Assembly (NCBI RefSeq): GCF_016125515.1 | Contig: NZ_WGLO01000002.1 | Location: 178,171-242,170 of the forward strand | Source: Hyphomonas sp. | GTDB taxonomy: Bacteria > Pseudomonadota > Alphaproteobacteria > Caulobacterales > Hyphomonadaceae | DNA length: 64,000 nt | Reading direction: 5' to 3' | In this document: one piece after another, positions 26,832 to 36,516 of the stretch | Layout of the letters: each line of letters begins with the position of its first letter | Numbering within the stretch: the first letter of the stretch is position 1 | Made by a program: the position numbers and the translations under genes | Notes under the pieces: model-generated | Told to the model about the DNA's origin: nothing | The model's input: the letters and a program-made list of their open reading frames with translations, nothing else | The model's database searches: none

Positions 26832-28063
26832 CAGTCGATCGCCGCGTAGACGAGCTGCTGCAACTGCAGGCGCATCGGGTAGGTCGAAGACGGCATCAGC
26901 TGGGTGGCCTGCACAGCGATCAGCTCTTCTTCAGGATCGATCCAGAAGAAGGTCGAGGCGAGGCCGCCCCAGCTATAGGTGCCGTTGCTGCCGGGCTGGC
27001 GGGTCTGGACGATATCGGTGACGACCGAACCGCCAATTCCGAAGCCGACGCCATCGGCCATCACTTCGGTGAAGGCCGACCGGCCCATGCCGCGCATGGT
27101 CTGGTCGCCCGGCAGGTGGTTCTGGCGCATGAACTCCCAGGTCTTCGGGCTGATGATCCGCGCGCCGTCGAGCGTGCCGCCGCGCAGCAGCATCAGCGCA
27201 AAGCGGTGATAGTCGCGCACGGTGGAGGCGAGACCGCCGCCGCCATTCAGCTGGATGGGGCGTTTGGCATAGAGCTTCGAAGCGGCGCCGCCGGGATCGG
27301 CAAGCGTCGTCTCACCCGTCTTCGCGTCCTTCTGGTAGCACGCCATCAGGCGGTGCACCTTGTCTTCGGGCACCCAGAAATCCGTATCGTTCATGCCGAG
27401 CGGGCCGAAGATACGTTCCCGGAAGAACTGGTCGAGCTCCATTCCGGTGATGATCTCGACGATGGCGCCAAGCGTATCGATGGAGTGGCTGTAGCGCCAT
27501 TCCGTACCCGGAGAGAAGGCCAGCGGCAGGCCGGCCATCTGGCGGGCCATCTCCTGAAGGGTCTGCTTGTGGTGACCAACCTTTTCGTTGCGGTAGATCT
27601 CGTCGGTCTCATCCTGCATCAGGAAGCCGTAAGTCAGCCCCGATGTATGCGTGATGAGATCGATGATCTGCATCTCGCGGTCCGGATCTTTTAGTTTCGG
27701 CTTGTCGGCGGTGCCGCCAGCCCAGACCTTCACATCCTTGTATTCCGGAATGTAGCGACTGACCGGATGTTCCAGGCGCAGCTTGCCTTCCTCGAACAAC
27801 ATCATGATGGCGAGCGTCGTGATCGGCTTGGTCATCGAATAGATGCGGAAAATCGTTTCCGGACCGATGGGCTGCTTGCCGCCCATTTCGGTGGCACCGA
27901 CGAAGCTCTCATGCGCGATCTCGCCGCCGCGCGAAATCAGCGTCGACATGCAGGGCAGCTTGCCGGTGTCGACATAGTTCTTCTTGAAAAACTCGGGGAT
28001 GGCCGCGAGCCGGTCTGCATTCAGGCCAACTTCGTGCGGGTCTGTGGGGTCGTGGTCGAACAT
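26828..28063 (-). CDS. serine hydrolase, beta-lactamase class C/EstB family
   Basis: A 411-residue penicillin-binding-protein-fold hydrolase. The nucleophile motif SxxK is SMTK in FRIYSMTKPITT, and the second motif YxN is YSH in WRYSHSIDT, the form found in EstB-like esterases and 6-aminohexanoate hydrolases more than in true beta-lactamases. No signal peptide, so it is probably cytoplasmic and an esterase. It overlaps the acyl-CoA dehydrogenase gene by one base and the DUF3253 gene by four, forming an operon. Confidence 0.87.
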   Translation of the reverse strand: MFDHDPTDPHEVGLNADRLAAIPEFFKKNYVDTGKLPCMSTLISRGGEIAHESFVGATEMGGKQPIGPETIFRIYSMTKPITTLAIMMLFEEGKLRLEHPVSRYIPEYKDVKVWAGGTADKPKLKDPDREMQIIDLITHTSGLTYGFLMQDETDEIYRNEKVGHHKQTLQEMARQMAGLPLAFSPGTEWRYSHSIDTLGAIVEIITGMELDQFFRERIFGPLGMNDTDFWVPEDKVHRLMACYQKDAKTGETTLADPGGAASKLYAKRPIQLNGGGGLASTVRDYHRFALMLLRGGTLDGARIISPKTWEFMRQNHLPGDQTMRGMGRSAFTEVMADGVGFGIGGSVVTDIVQTRQPGSNGTYSWGGLASTFFWIDPEEELIAVQATQLMPSSTYPMRLQLQQLVYAAIDW

Positions 28064-29223
28064 CAGAGGGTTCCTGCTTTGGCGGCGCGAGCGAGCTCGC
28101 GGGCGATGATGATCTGCTGGATCTGGCTGGTGCCTTCGTAGAGGCGGAAGATGCGGACGTCGCGGTAGAACCGCTCGATCCCGTAATCGGAGACGTAGCC
28201 GGCGCCGCCGAACACCTGCACGGCGCGGTCCGCAACGCGGCCGCAGGCTTCAGTGGCGAACAGTTTCGTGGAAGATGCCAGCATCGTGACGTCTTCGCCT
28301 GCGTCGCGGCGGCGGGCCGCGTCCAGGATCATGCATTCCGCCGCATAGGTTTCGGCCTGGCTGTCAGCGATCATGGCCTGGATCATCTGGTGCTCGAAGA
28401 TCGGCTTGCCGAACTGTTTGCGTTCCAGCGCGTAGGTCACCATTTCGCGGATCAGGCGTTTCGACACGCCGGTGGCCACAGCCGAGATATGTAGGCGCCC
28501 CTTGTCGAGCACGCTCATGGCGACCTTGAAGCCTTCGCCTTCCTTCGCGATCAGGTTCTCGGCGGGCACGCGCGCGTTCTCGAAGATCACGTCGCAGATA
28601 TGAGCACCCTGCTGGCCCATTTTCTTCTCGGGTTTGCCGACGGAAAGGCCCGGCGTGTCGCGCTCGACGATGAAGGCCGAGACGCCCCTGGCCCCCGGCT
28701 CGTCCGGATTGGTCCGGGCCATAACGGTGAACAGGTCGGCCTTGTTGGCGTTGGTGATGTAGCGCTTGGTGCCGTTGAGGATGTAATGGTCGCCGTCGCG
28801 CGTGGCGCGGGTCTTGAGTCCCGCGGCATCGGAGCCGGCTTCCGGCTCGGTCAGCGCAAAGCTGGCGATCAGGTCACCCGAGGCAACACCCGGCAGCCAT
28901 TTGGCCTTCTGGGCGGGTGTGCCGAACAGGATCAGCGCCTGGCTGCCGATGCCGATATTGGTGCCGGCGACCGACCGGAAAGCCGGCGAGGTCTTGCCAA
29001 GTTCCATAGCGACGAGGCATTCGGTTTCCATGTCGAGATCCAGCCCGCCGAACTCTTCGGGCACCGCGATGCCGAACAATCCGAGCGCCTTCATCTCGTC
29101 GACCACATGCTGGGGCACAGCGTCTTCGTCACCCACCTGGGCCTCGACCGGCACGCAGGTTTCGGTCACGAAGCGGCGCACCTGTTCGATCAGGGCGGCG
29201 CGGGTTTCGGCGTCAAAGGCCAT
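28063..29223 (-). CDS. acyl-CoA dehydrogenase
   Basis: A 386-residue flavoprotein that oxidises acyl-CoA to enoyl-CoA. FALTEPEAGSDAAG is the signature for FAD and substrate binding, VFGGAGYVSDYGIERFYRDVR is the second signature, and the catalytic Glu is the one in YEGTSQIQQIIIAREL by family position. It heads the leftward operon with the serine hydrolase. With the enoyl-CoA hydratase 3 kb away and the SDR across the divergent gap, it fits fatty-acid or branched-chain acyl-CoA oxidation. Confidence 0.95.
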   Translation of the reverse strand: MAFDAETRAALIEQVRRFVTETCVPVEAQVGDEDAVPQHVVDEMKALGLFGIAVPEEFGGLDLDMETECLVAMELGKTSPAFRSVAGTNIGIGSQALILFGTPAQKAKWLPGVASGDLIASFALTEPEAGSDAAGLKTRATRDGDHYILNGTKRYITNANKADLFTVMARTNPDEPGARGVSAFIVERDTPGLSVGKPEKKMGQQGAHICDVIFENARVPAENLIAKEGEGFKVAMSVLDKGRLHISAVATGVSKRLIREMVTYALERKQFGKPIFEHQMIQAMIADSQAETYAAECMILDAARRRDAGEDVTMLASSTKLFATEACGRVADRAVQVFGGAGYVSDYGIERFYRDVRIFRLYEGTSQIQQIIIARELARAAKAGTL

Positions 29224-29336
29224 GGGTTTCGTCTCCCGGGGTTGTTTTTCCGGCGCACTTTATGCCGCAACGGCACGCTTGTCGAAGGGGGCCGTAAGGG
29301 TATGGTGCCGCAGCACAGACACGACAGGGAGGCGTC

Positions 29337-29765
29337 ATGACGGTCGTCACGATCGAAAGCGGTGAATTTGCCGGCTGGCAGACTTGGCCGGACGAGCCGT
29401 TCGAGCATGAGACTGCCGGGCCATTCTATTTCCGCGTCGATGAACAGGGTCCCGTGGCCGGCTTCCGCGCCCAGCGCAAGCACATGAATGCCGGCGGCGT
29501 GATGCATGGCGGCTGCCTGATGACCTTTGCCGATTTCGCGCTGTTCGCCATCGCCCATGACGGTGTCGAAGGCCTGTATGGCGTCACCGTGGCTTTCACT
29601 TCGGAATTCCTCGACGGCGCCCGCGAAGGCGAACGGATCGAGGCGCGCGGCGAGGTGCTGCGCAAGGGCGGGCGGCTGACCTTCATCCGCGGGATCGTCA
29701 CGGCGGATGGCCGCCCCGTTCTCAATTTCTCAGGCACCATCATGAAACGAAAGGCCAATCCATGA
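29337..29765 (+). CDS. PaaI-family acyl-CoA thioesterase
   Basis: A 142-residue hotdog protein with the canonical motif HGGCLMTFADFALF: the HGG turn and the Asp of the central helix are the active-site elements of PaaI/4-hydroxybenzoyl-CoA thioesterases. VTVAFTSEFLDGAREGERI is the following strand. It is divergent from the acyl-CoA dehydrogenase and overlaps the next SDR gene by 4 bases, so it probably recycles CoA in the same pathway. Confidence 0.88.
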   Translation: MTVVTIESGEFAGWQTWPDEPFEHETAGPFYFRVDEQGPVAGFRAQRKHMNAGGVMHGGCLMTFADFALFAIAHDGVEGLYGVTVAFTSEFLDGAREGERIEARGEVLRKGGRLTFIRGIVTADGRPVLNFSGTIMKRKANP

Positions 29766-30550
29766 GCCAGCCCCCCTATGTGGAGCTTTCCCGTTCCATC
29801 AAAGGCAAGACCGCCCTGATCACCGGCGCCGCCAGCGGCATGGGCCGCGCGACCGCGCACCTGTTTGCCCGCGAAGGCGCCAACGTCGCCGTCACCGACC
29901 TGAAGCAGGAAAACGTCGATATCGTAGTGAACGAGATCAAGGCGGCGGGAATCGACCATGTGAAGGGCTGGGCGCTGGATGTCGGCGATGCGGCCGCGAT
30001 CAAGCGCGTTGTGGACGAGGCTGCGGCGCATTTCGGCGGCCTGGATATCCTCGTGAACAATGCCGGCTTTGCGATTCCGGCTCAGGTCGGTGAAGAGTCC
30101 TACGAGGACAGCTGGGGGCCCAGCATCAATGTGATGCTCACCTCGCACCAGCGCGCCATCCGCGCGGCCCTGCCTTACATGCGGAAGAATGGCTGGGGAC
30201 GGATCGTCAACATCGCCTCCACCGAAGGCCTCGGCGCAACGCCGGGCAACTCACCCTATGTGGCGGCCAAGCACGGCGTGATCGGCCTGACGCGCGGGCT
30301 CGCGGTCGACCTTGGCCGCGAAGGCATCACGGTGAACTGTATCTGCCCCGGCCCGATCATCACCGGCATTACGGCGGGCATTCCCGACGAGCACAAGGAA
30401 ATCTATGCCAAGCGCCGCGTGCCGCTGCGCCGGTATGGCATTCCCGAAGAGGTCGCCAACATGACGCTGTCGTTGGTACTGCCGGCGGCGAGCTTCCTCA
30501 ACGGCGTGCACATCCCGGTCGATGGCGGCCTGACGATCAAGAACGCCTGA
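29762..30550 (+). CDS. SDR family oxidoreductase, 3-hydroxyacyl/hydroxybutyrate-dehydrogenase-like
   Basis: A 262-residue classical SDR: TGAASGMG (cofactor glycines), NNAG, catalytic Ser in IASTEGLG and YVAAK with the catalytic Tyr and Lys. PVDGGLTIKNA ends the fold. The KLxGKTALITGAASGMGRA form resembles 3-hydroxybutyrate and 3-oxoacyl reductases, but substrate is not certain. It overlaps the thioesterase by 4 bases; an ABA4-like membrane gene follows 20 bases on. Confidence 0.9.
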   Translation: MSQPPYVELSRSIKGKTALITGAASGMGRATAHLFAREGANVAVTDLKQENVDIVVNEIKAAGIDHVKGWALDVGDAAAIKRVVDEAAAHFGGLDILVNNAGFAIPAQVGEESYEDSWGPSINVMLTSHQRAIRAALPYMRKNGWGRIVNIASTEGLGATPGNSPYVAAKHGVIGLTRGLAVDLGREGITVNCICPGPIITGITAGIPDEHKEIYAKRRVPLRRYGIPEEVANMTLSLVLPAASFLNGVHIPVDGGLTIKNA

Positions 30551-30570
30551 ACCGCGACCGGGATAGTGCC

Positions 30571-31026
30571 ATGACCTACGAGGCCCTGTTCAGCGTGATC
30601 AACATGTCGGTTCTGCCGGCCTGGTTCCTGCTGATTTTTCTGCCGCGGCTCGGACTGACGAAGCAGATCGTGCATTCGGGGATCTATCCGCTGCTTCTCG
30701 GCGTGTTCTACCTCATCGCCCTGGTCTGGTCGATCTCAAGCGGCGTGACCGGAGGCGAGGCGAACTTCACCTCGATCTCCGGGATCACCGCCATCTTCCA
30801 ATCGCCGCTCGGTGTGCTGGTCGGCTGGTCCCACTATCTGGTATTCGACTTGTTCGTCGGCGCCTGGATCGGCCGCGACAGCCAGCGCCGCGGCGTACCG
30901 CACCTTGCAGCAGCGCCGTGCCAGTTCTTCACCTTCCTGCTCGGCCCAGTCGGATTGCTGTCCTACCTTCTGCTGCGCATGGCGCTGCGCAAGGGCGGCC
31001 TGTCGCTGGACGAGACGCCAGCCTGA
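30571..31026 (+). CDS. ABA4-like (DUF4281) membrane protein
   Basis: A 151-residue protein with four hydrophobic helices. MTYEALFSVINMSVLPAW, then GWSHYLVFDLFVGAWIGRDS and the final FFTFLLGPVGLLSYLLLR are the conserved blocks of the ABA4-like family, first named for a plant neoxanthin-synthesis factor and of unknown role in bacteria. Same strand as the thioesterase and SDR genes and probably cotranscribed. It converges on the M1 peptidase 9 bases away. Confidence 0.87.
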   Translation: MTYEALFSVINMSVLPAWFLLIFLPRLGLTKQIVHSGIYPLLLGVFYLIALVWSISSGVTGGEANFTSISGITAIFQSPLGVLVGWSHYLVFDLFVGAWIGRDSQRRGVPHLAAAPCQFFTFLLGPVGLLSYLLLRMALRKGGLSLDETPA

Positions 31027-31035
31027 GCGCCGGCG

Positions 31036-33684
31036 TCAGCGCGGGCCGAATGCGGCGCGCGCCGCGTCGGCCTGGACCGCGCAAAGCGTGAGATATTCCT
31101 TCGTTTCGGCAAGTGCCTGTTCATGGCCGGCGGCCTCCGGGCCCTGCACCTTGAACAGGGCGTCGAGTTCCGGAATCCGGCCCGCATCGCAGAAGGACCG
31201 CGCAAGGCGGGGCGTTGCGCGGCGCGACTGGGACGGGATAACCGCGAGGTAGGCCGGGAAGTCAGACTTGAGGCGGTTCCATGTGGCCTCGCGGTGCGCG
31301 AGATTGGCCATCAGGCTGGTCGCCATTGACGCGCTGGCTGCGCCGCCAAACGCGCCGTCGAAGACAAGTTGCTCTGCCCGCGCGGCCAGCTCGGCATCGC
31401 GGACGGAACCGATGGCGTCAGCCACGGCCTGGGTGAAGACGGCATCGTCCAGCCGGGCCCGGGCTTCAAGGACCTTGTCGAACATCGCTGCGCCGCCATC
31501 GGCAAACACGACCCGCAGGGCCGGAACATAGAGATCGCTGGAAAGTCCGCCCGTGCCATCGAGCATCGCGTCCAGTTGCTGGCGAAGACTGTCGCGCGCC
31601 GCCGCATCGTTCAGCGTCAGGGCGCGGAAGCCGAGGATGCGCGCCGCGCCTTCAGCATCGTCTGGAGAATCCGTGCGCGCGTCCAGCGTGGCCGTAATCT
31701 CGGTTCGCAGATCGTCCGCTACCGGATGATCGCTGAGCTGGCGCAGCAGGGTTTCTGTTGCACGCAGGCCCGCCGAAAGGACGGCCGCGTCCGGGTGCGA
31801 CACAGCTGAAACCAGCACACCGCGCCAATCTTCGCCGGACAGGTTTCCGGCAGCAAACGCCGCTTCGGCGCTGTCGAGGCTGGCGAGGGCTTCGGTGGCC
31901 GGCAGGTCGCCCAGCGCTTCGCCGAGCGAGCGCCAGCCCTCTGCCGACAGTCCGAACCGGTAATAGCCGGCACCATCCGCGTTCGGCACGATCACCGCCG
32001 GGCACAGGGCGCCCTTCAGGTCGGTAACGGATTGCGGCTTGTCCAGAAGCGTGCAGGTGCGTCCCGAATTGGCGCCATCCCGCCAGGCGACACAGACCGG
32101 GATCGTCCACATGCGCGCGGGCTCAATCTCGGAGCCGAGCGGCTTGTAGCGACTTTGCGTCAGGGTCAGTTTCGGGGCGCCCTTGCCGCAGCTGACGCTG
32201 GCCTCGACCAACGGGACACCTTGCTGTGTGACAAAGCCGCGGAAAATATCGCCGACGGCGGGTTCGTTTGTTGCGCGGCTGATGGCGCTGAAGAATTCCT
32301 CGCTGTTGGCATCGCCATCTGCGTAGCGCGCAATGTAGCGGCCGAGCGCCGGGCGGAAACGCTCCGGCGTGACATAGTGATCGACCATCCGGATCACCGA
32401 CTGGCCCTTGGAATACGTGATGGCATCGTAGGCGCTGCGGATGTCCTCGTTGCGCGTGATCGGGCTCGATACGGCGCGGGCACTGGCAAGGCTGTCGAGC
32501 GACATCGCGGAGAGCATGTCCGAGACGGCGGCAACCTCATGATTGCCGTCGGGCTCAAGAATGGACAGGACGGCGGTCTCGCTCCAGTTTGCGAACCCCT
32601 CCTTCAGCCACAGATCGTCCCACCACGGCGGCGTGACCAGATCACCGAACCACATGTGCGCAATTTCGTGGACATGGATTTCCTTCAGGGCCCGGATGAA
32701 GGACGGTCCGGCATTCGGCCCGCGCAGGATGCGGCTTTCGCGGTAAGTGATCGCGCCGGCAAGCTCCGTCGCACCGGACGGCCACTGCGGCGCCGCAACG
32801 AGGTCAAGTTTCTCGTAAGGATAAGGCTGTTGCAGCATCTCCTCGAAGATCCTGACGATCGGCGGCGTCAGCGACAGGGCGTATTCGAGCTCATCGCCTT
32901 TTCCGGTGCGGGTATAGCCCGTCAGCGGGATTTCCGTCTTGCGGACGGCGTTTGCGGTTATCGGGGCGTGCGCCACCTGATCGAACTCGCCAACCGCAGC
33001 CGAGAGCAGATAGGTCGACAGCGGACGGGTAGGCGCAAAGCGGATCGTTTCGAAGCCGGGACGCGCCGGCGCACGCGACACTTCCGGCGTGTTGGCGATC
33101 GCCCGCATGCCTTCCGGCACCGTGATCGACATATCGAACACGGCCTTGAAGCCCGGCTCGTCGAAACCGGGCAGGAAGCGGCGCGCTTCAATGCTTTCCG
33201 ATTTCGCCAGCGCGTAGAACTGGCCTTGCGACTCGACCTTGAACAGGCCGGCGAGGTTTGCATTGAACGGCGCCGAATAGACGATCTTCAGCGTCAGCTT
33301 GCGCGCTTCGAGCCGTTTCGGAAAGCCAACCCAGACGACACCGGTTTCAAGCACTTCCGTCCAGGTCGCCGCGACGGTTTCACCGCCCGCCGTGGCCGTG
33401 ACCGAACTCACATCGAGATCGTCGCCGTGCATCCAGAGTCCGGTCGACGCAGCCTCGAGCTGGATGTCGATTTCGACGACACCGTTGAAACGCGGCTGGC
33501 GCGGATCGAGATCGAGCGCGGCCCTGTAGGCCACTGGCATCGCCACACCGGACAGGCGCCCGGTTGGTGCGGTGCGGGCCAACTCGTGGGCGTTCAGCGG
33601 CTGCACCGGCAGCGTCCAGGCTGAACGCTGCGCACACGCCGACAAGGCCAGTGCCAGGACCGCGAAGAGACAAGACCGGATCAT
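31036..33684 (-). CDS. M1-family aminopeptidase, predicted lipoprotein
   Basis: An 882-residue zinc aminopeptidase. HEIAHMWFGDLV and the Glu 19 residues later in WLKEGFANWSE bind and use the zinc, and LPGFDEPGFKAVFDMSI is the M1 substrate-domain block. The exopeptidase GAMEN motif is changed to GATELAGAIT: the Glu that holds the peptide N-terminus is kept, the Asn is not. A lipobox (LSAC, Cys17) suggests an anchor in the envelope, for degrading periplasmic peptides. The C-terminal ERAP1-like helical domain is present (about residues 560-860). Confidence 0.93.
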   Translation of the reverse strand: MIRSCLFAVLALALSACAQRSAWTLPVQPLNAHELARTAPTGRLSGVAMPVAYRAALDLDPRQPRFNGVVEIDIQLEAASTGLWMHGDDLDVSSVTATAGGETVAATWTEVLETGVVWVGFPKRLEARKLTLKIVYSAPFNANLAGLFKVESQGQFYALAKSESIEARRFLPGFDEPGFKAVFDMSITVPEGMRAIANTPEVSRAPARPGFETIRFAPTRPLSTYLLSAAVGEFDQVAHAPITANAVRKTEIPLTGYTRTGKGDELEYALSLTPPIVRIFEEMLQQPYPYEKLDLVAAPQWPSGATELAGAITYRESRILRGPNAGPSFIRALKEIHVHEIAHMWFGDLVTPPWWDDLWLKEGFANWSETAVLSILEPDGNHEVAAVSDMLSAMSLDSLASARAVSSPITRNEDIRSAYDAITYSKGQSVIRMVDHYVTPERFRPALGRYIARYADGDANSEEFFSAISRATNEPAVGDIFRGFVTQQGVPLVEASVSCGKGAPKLTLTQSRYKPLGSEIEPARMWTIPVCVAWRDGANSGRTCTLLDKPQSVTDLKGALCPAVIVPNADGAGYYRFGLSAEGWRSLGEALGDLPATEALASLDSAEAAFAAGNLSGEDWRGVLVSAVSHPDAAVLSAGLRATETLLRQLSDHPVADDLRTEITATLDARTDSPDDAEGAARILGFRALTLNDAAARDSLRQQLDAMLDGTGGLSSDLYVPALRVVFADGGAAMFDKVLEARARLDDAVFTQAVADAIGSVRDAELAARAEQLVFDGAFGGAASASMATSLMANLAHREATWNRLKSDFPAYLAVIPSQSRRATPRLARSFCDAGRIPELDALFKVQGPEAAGHEQALAETKEYLTLCAVQADAARAAFGPR

Positions 33685-33765
33685 GCGCCGCTCCCAGATT
33701 ATGTGACTGGAAGCTGCATACAGGATCGGCGGCGCCGTGAAACCCCCGCCTTGGTAACCTGCCCG

Positions 33766-34380
33766 TTAACCGGCAAATCCGCGCTCGGACATCGCCGCAT
33801 GCCAACGGCCGAGATTCGGCAGCTCCTTGTGCGGCGCCCACTTCATGACGCGCGCGAAGCCGCACGTGATGTAGAGCGTGATATCGGCGATGGAGAACCG
33901 GTCTGCGGCAACGAACGCGTGATCGGCGAGGTGGGCGTCCAGACGCTCGGCCATCTTCTTTGCGGCCTTCTCGCCCTTGGCAGCCGCTTCTGCGCTTTGC
34001 GGCACTTCCAGCGGCGCCATGGCCGTGTGCGAATTGCGAAACCAGGTCGCGAACTGGACAAACAGCATCAGCTCGATCCGCCGGTCCCACATTTCGATCA
34101 GCGCCTTCTCCTTCGGGTCCTTTCCCATAAGGTTCGGCTCCGGGAAGATGCCCTCGAAATAGGTGCAAATCGCGCGGCTCTCCGTGATGTTCGTCCCGTC
34201 ATCGAGGATCAGCGCGGGCACTTGCGAATAGGGCGACACGGCGCGGTAGTCGGCCTCCTTGTGTTCCTGCTTCATGATCGAAACTTCCTGGAGCTCGACC
34301 GCGTCCAGCTTGCCCTTTGCGCGCAGGAAATAGACCACGCGGTCCGGGTTCGGCGCTTGCGGGCTATGATAGAGCTTCAT
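33766..34380 (-). CDS. glutathione S-transferase family protein
   Basis: A 204-residue GST. The N-terminal thioredoxin-like domain starts KLYHSPQAPNPDRVVYFLR, with the Ser of the active-site region; PYSQVPALILDDGTNITESRAI contains the cis-Pro and the glutamyl-binding ES pair. The helical C-domain ends with FSIADITLYI, the N-capping motif. It lies 18 bases after the TonB receptor gene. The role may be detoxification or redox chemistry; its place in a nucleoside-uptake operon is unexplained. Confidence 0.9.
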   Translation of the reverse strand: MKLYHSPQAPNPDRVVYFLRAKGKLDAVELQEVSIMKQEHKEADYRAVSPYSQVPALILDDGTNITESRAICTYFEGIFPEPNLMGKDPKEKALIEMWDRRIELMLFVQFATWFRNSHTAMAPLEVPQSAEAAAKGEKAAKKMAERLDAHLADHAFVAADRFSIADITLYITCGFARVMKWAPHKELPNLGRWHAAMSERGFAG

Positions 34381-34398
34381 GAGATCCTCCGGTATTTT

Positions 34399-36516
34399 CT
34401 AGAATTTCCGTGTCAGCCCGAAGGTCGCGTTCAGCGGCTCTCCGGGGAAATAGCGCTCGTTTCCGAACCCGACATCGGCCCGGTCCGCATAGGCTTCGTC
34501 CGTCAGGTTACGGAGGTTGATCCAGAGCTGCAGATCGTCCTGCCAGTCCCAGGCGGCGCGCGCGCCCAGCACGGTGTGGCCGGGATAGGTGACGGTGTTC
34601 GCCGGGTCCATGAAGTATTCGCCGACATGTTCGACGGTCAGCGACAGCTTCAGCGCGTCGAATGCCTGCCAGTCAAGACGGGCATCGGCGAGCCATTCGG
34701 GTGCCGTATCGATGGCATTTCCGGCGGCGATCCGCTCATTCTGTTGAGACGCGATCACAAGCCGGTCAAAGGTGTAGGTCTGGTCGCTCCAGGCGACGTT
34801 GCCGCCGAGGCTCAGGCGGTCGTCGATCCGCAGCGTGGCGGCGGCTTCGATCCCCTTGTGGCGGGTTGATCCGTCCACGACATTGAGGCCATCAGAATCG
34901 CGGAAGAAGAAGTTCTCCTTTTCCATCCAGTAGGCGGCGATATCGAAATCCAGATGACCGAAAAGCCCATCGCCGCGCACGCCGATTTCCACGCTGTCCA
35001 GCGTTTCGGCTTCGATCTCGCCTGCAACCTGACGGAACTGCAAACGGTAAAGGTCTGACACCTGAGGGGCGCGGCCGCCGCGCGCATAATTGGCATAGAG
35101 ACTATACCACTCGCGGTCCCAGACGAGACCGAGTTTCGGCGCAGTAAAGGCGAAATCATCCGTGCGGTCTGCCGGCACGTTGAAGCGTCCATTGATGCCA
35201 GCCGGCGCGCGCGTGTCGTAGGTATAGTCATGCATCTCGCCGCGCAGGCCGGCGACCAGGAGGAAGGTGGGTGACAGCTGGTACTCAAGCTCGCCCCACA
35301 GTGCAGCGACCTGTGTGTCTACGGAATAGTTGTAGTGGACGCCTTGAGGGAAAGCCGGACTGGGGTGCGGGATCGGCTGGACCTCTTTGAGGTATCCCGT
35401 CGCAAAGTCGGTGTCCGCACCGAAACGCCAGATGAAGGGACCGGACGCATCGAAGTCGTAACGCGCCATCAGGCCGCCGCCGGTATGCGCGTTCTTCTCG
35501 ATTCCTCCATACGGCAGGAAATGCTGCGAGAAGACCATGCCCTGGCTGTGCAGGTTGGGCGCCAGCGTCAGGCGGCCCGGTCCGAGCATGCGTTGCAAGC
35601 GGATGGCGCCGCGCGCCGACCAGGCATCTCGGAAAGCCTCCGGGTTCGGGTTCGTCTCGGCGAGATCGCGGTCCTCGTAGGCGCGGGGGCCCTGAATGAA
35701 GCTGGCGGTCTCCTGATTCAGGTTCGAGGCCGAAAGCCAGGCGGTGACATCCCATCCGGCGAGTTCGCGCGTGTCGGTCAGCGAGAGCTTCTGCTGCAGC
35801 GCGCCTGTCTCGTCGCGCCAGCCCTTGTCGTCGAGCAGCGACAGGTTGAGGCGCGTATTGTCCGTCAGGTTGACCGAGGCATCGCCGCGCCAGCGGTCGA
35901 GGGTGCTGTAGCTGCCGCGCACGAATTGCTCGTCGGACGGCAAGGGCAGGAAGACGTTGATCAATCCGTGTACGGCGTTCGAGCCGTACTTGGCACTGCC
36001 CGGCCCGCGCACCACCTCGATCTCGCTCGCGACTTCGAAATGCGGTTCGATCAGGCTGTTGACGTTGCCGAAGGCAGGGGAGCGGGCGGGGACACCATTC
36101 TCGAGTACCAGAAAGCTGCCCTGCCCGGCGCCGCCGGTGAGCACCGGCGAGCGGATCGCGATCAGGTGCTCCTGCCCTGAATTCATCTGCACGTTCACGC
36201 CCGGCGCCTGGTTCAGGATTTCGGCGGGGTGGTCGGCGGCCGTCTCGGCGACCAGCGCACCACTGAGTGCGGACTGCGAGCCGGGATCGGTCGGGCGCCG
36301 GTCGCCCCAGACCTCGACAGGACTGAGGCGGCGCGGCAGGACGGAAATTTCCTCGGCCGGCGCCTCGCAGGAATTCGAGCACGCGCAGGGCGGATTTGTG
36401 ACAGCCTCGCACCCGGCAAGCTCGTCCTCAGCTGACGGAGCGTCCTGCGCGAGGGCGGGCGGCGCAATCACTGCGAGGATTGCAGCGAGTCCGAATCGCC
36501 AGTTGACCGTCCTCAC
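34399..36516 (-). CDS. TonB-dependent outer-membrane receptor
   Basis: A 705-residue TonB-dependent transporter with a signal peptide (residues 1-23, ALAQ), an unusual Cys-rich segment in the mature N-terminus (CEAVTNPPCACSNSCEAP), a plug (ALSGALVAETAADHPAEILN, IEVVRGPGSAKYGSNAVHG) and a barrel ending GLTRKF. It overlaps the CNT nucleoside transporter by 4 bases, so nucleosides or related purine/pyrimidine compounds are a natural guess for its substrate, although such an assignment is inference. A GST gene follows. Confidence 0.9.
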   Translation of the reverse strand: MRTVNWRFGLAAILAVIAPPALAQDAPSAEDELAGCEAVTNPPCACSNSCEAPAEEISVLPRRLSPVEVWGDRRPTDPGSQSALSGALVAETAADHPAEILNQAPGVNVQMNSGQEHLIAIRSPVLTGGAGQGSFLVLENGVPARSPAFGNVNSLIEPHFEVASEIEVVRGPGSAKYGSNAVHGLINVFLPLPSDEQFVRGSYSTLDRWRGDASVNLTDNTRLNLSLLDDKGWRDETGALQQKLSLTDTRELAGWDVTAWLSASNLNQETASFIQGPRAYEDRDLAETNPNPEAFRDAWSARGAIRLQRMLGPGRLTLAPNLHSQGMVFSQHFLPYGGIEKNAHTGGGLMARYDFDASGPFIWRFGADTDFATGYLKEVQPIPHPSPAFPQGVHYNYSVDTQVAALWGELEYQLSPTFLLVAGLRGEMHDYTYDTRAPAGINGRFNVPADRTDDFAFTAPKLGLVWDREWYSLYANYARGGRAPQVSDLYRLQFRQVAGEIEAETLDSVEIGVRGDGLFGHLDFDIAAYWMEKENFFFRDSDGLNVVDGSTRHKGIEAAATLRIDDRLSLGGNVAWSDQTYTFDRLVIASQQNERIAAGNAIDTAPEWLADARLDWQAFDALKLSLTVEHVGEYFMDPANTVTYPGHTVLGARAAWDWQDDLQLWINLRNLTDEAYADRADVGFGNERYFPGEPLNATFGLTRKF

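Noticed and set aside
32032..33624. A 530-codon open frame opposite the M1 aminopeptidase
   Set aside because: Antisense shadow; composition dominated by Arg, Asp and Ala, with no motif.
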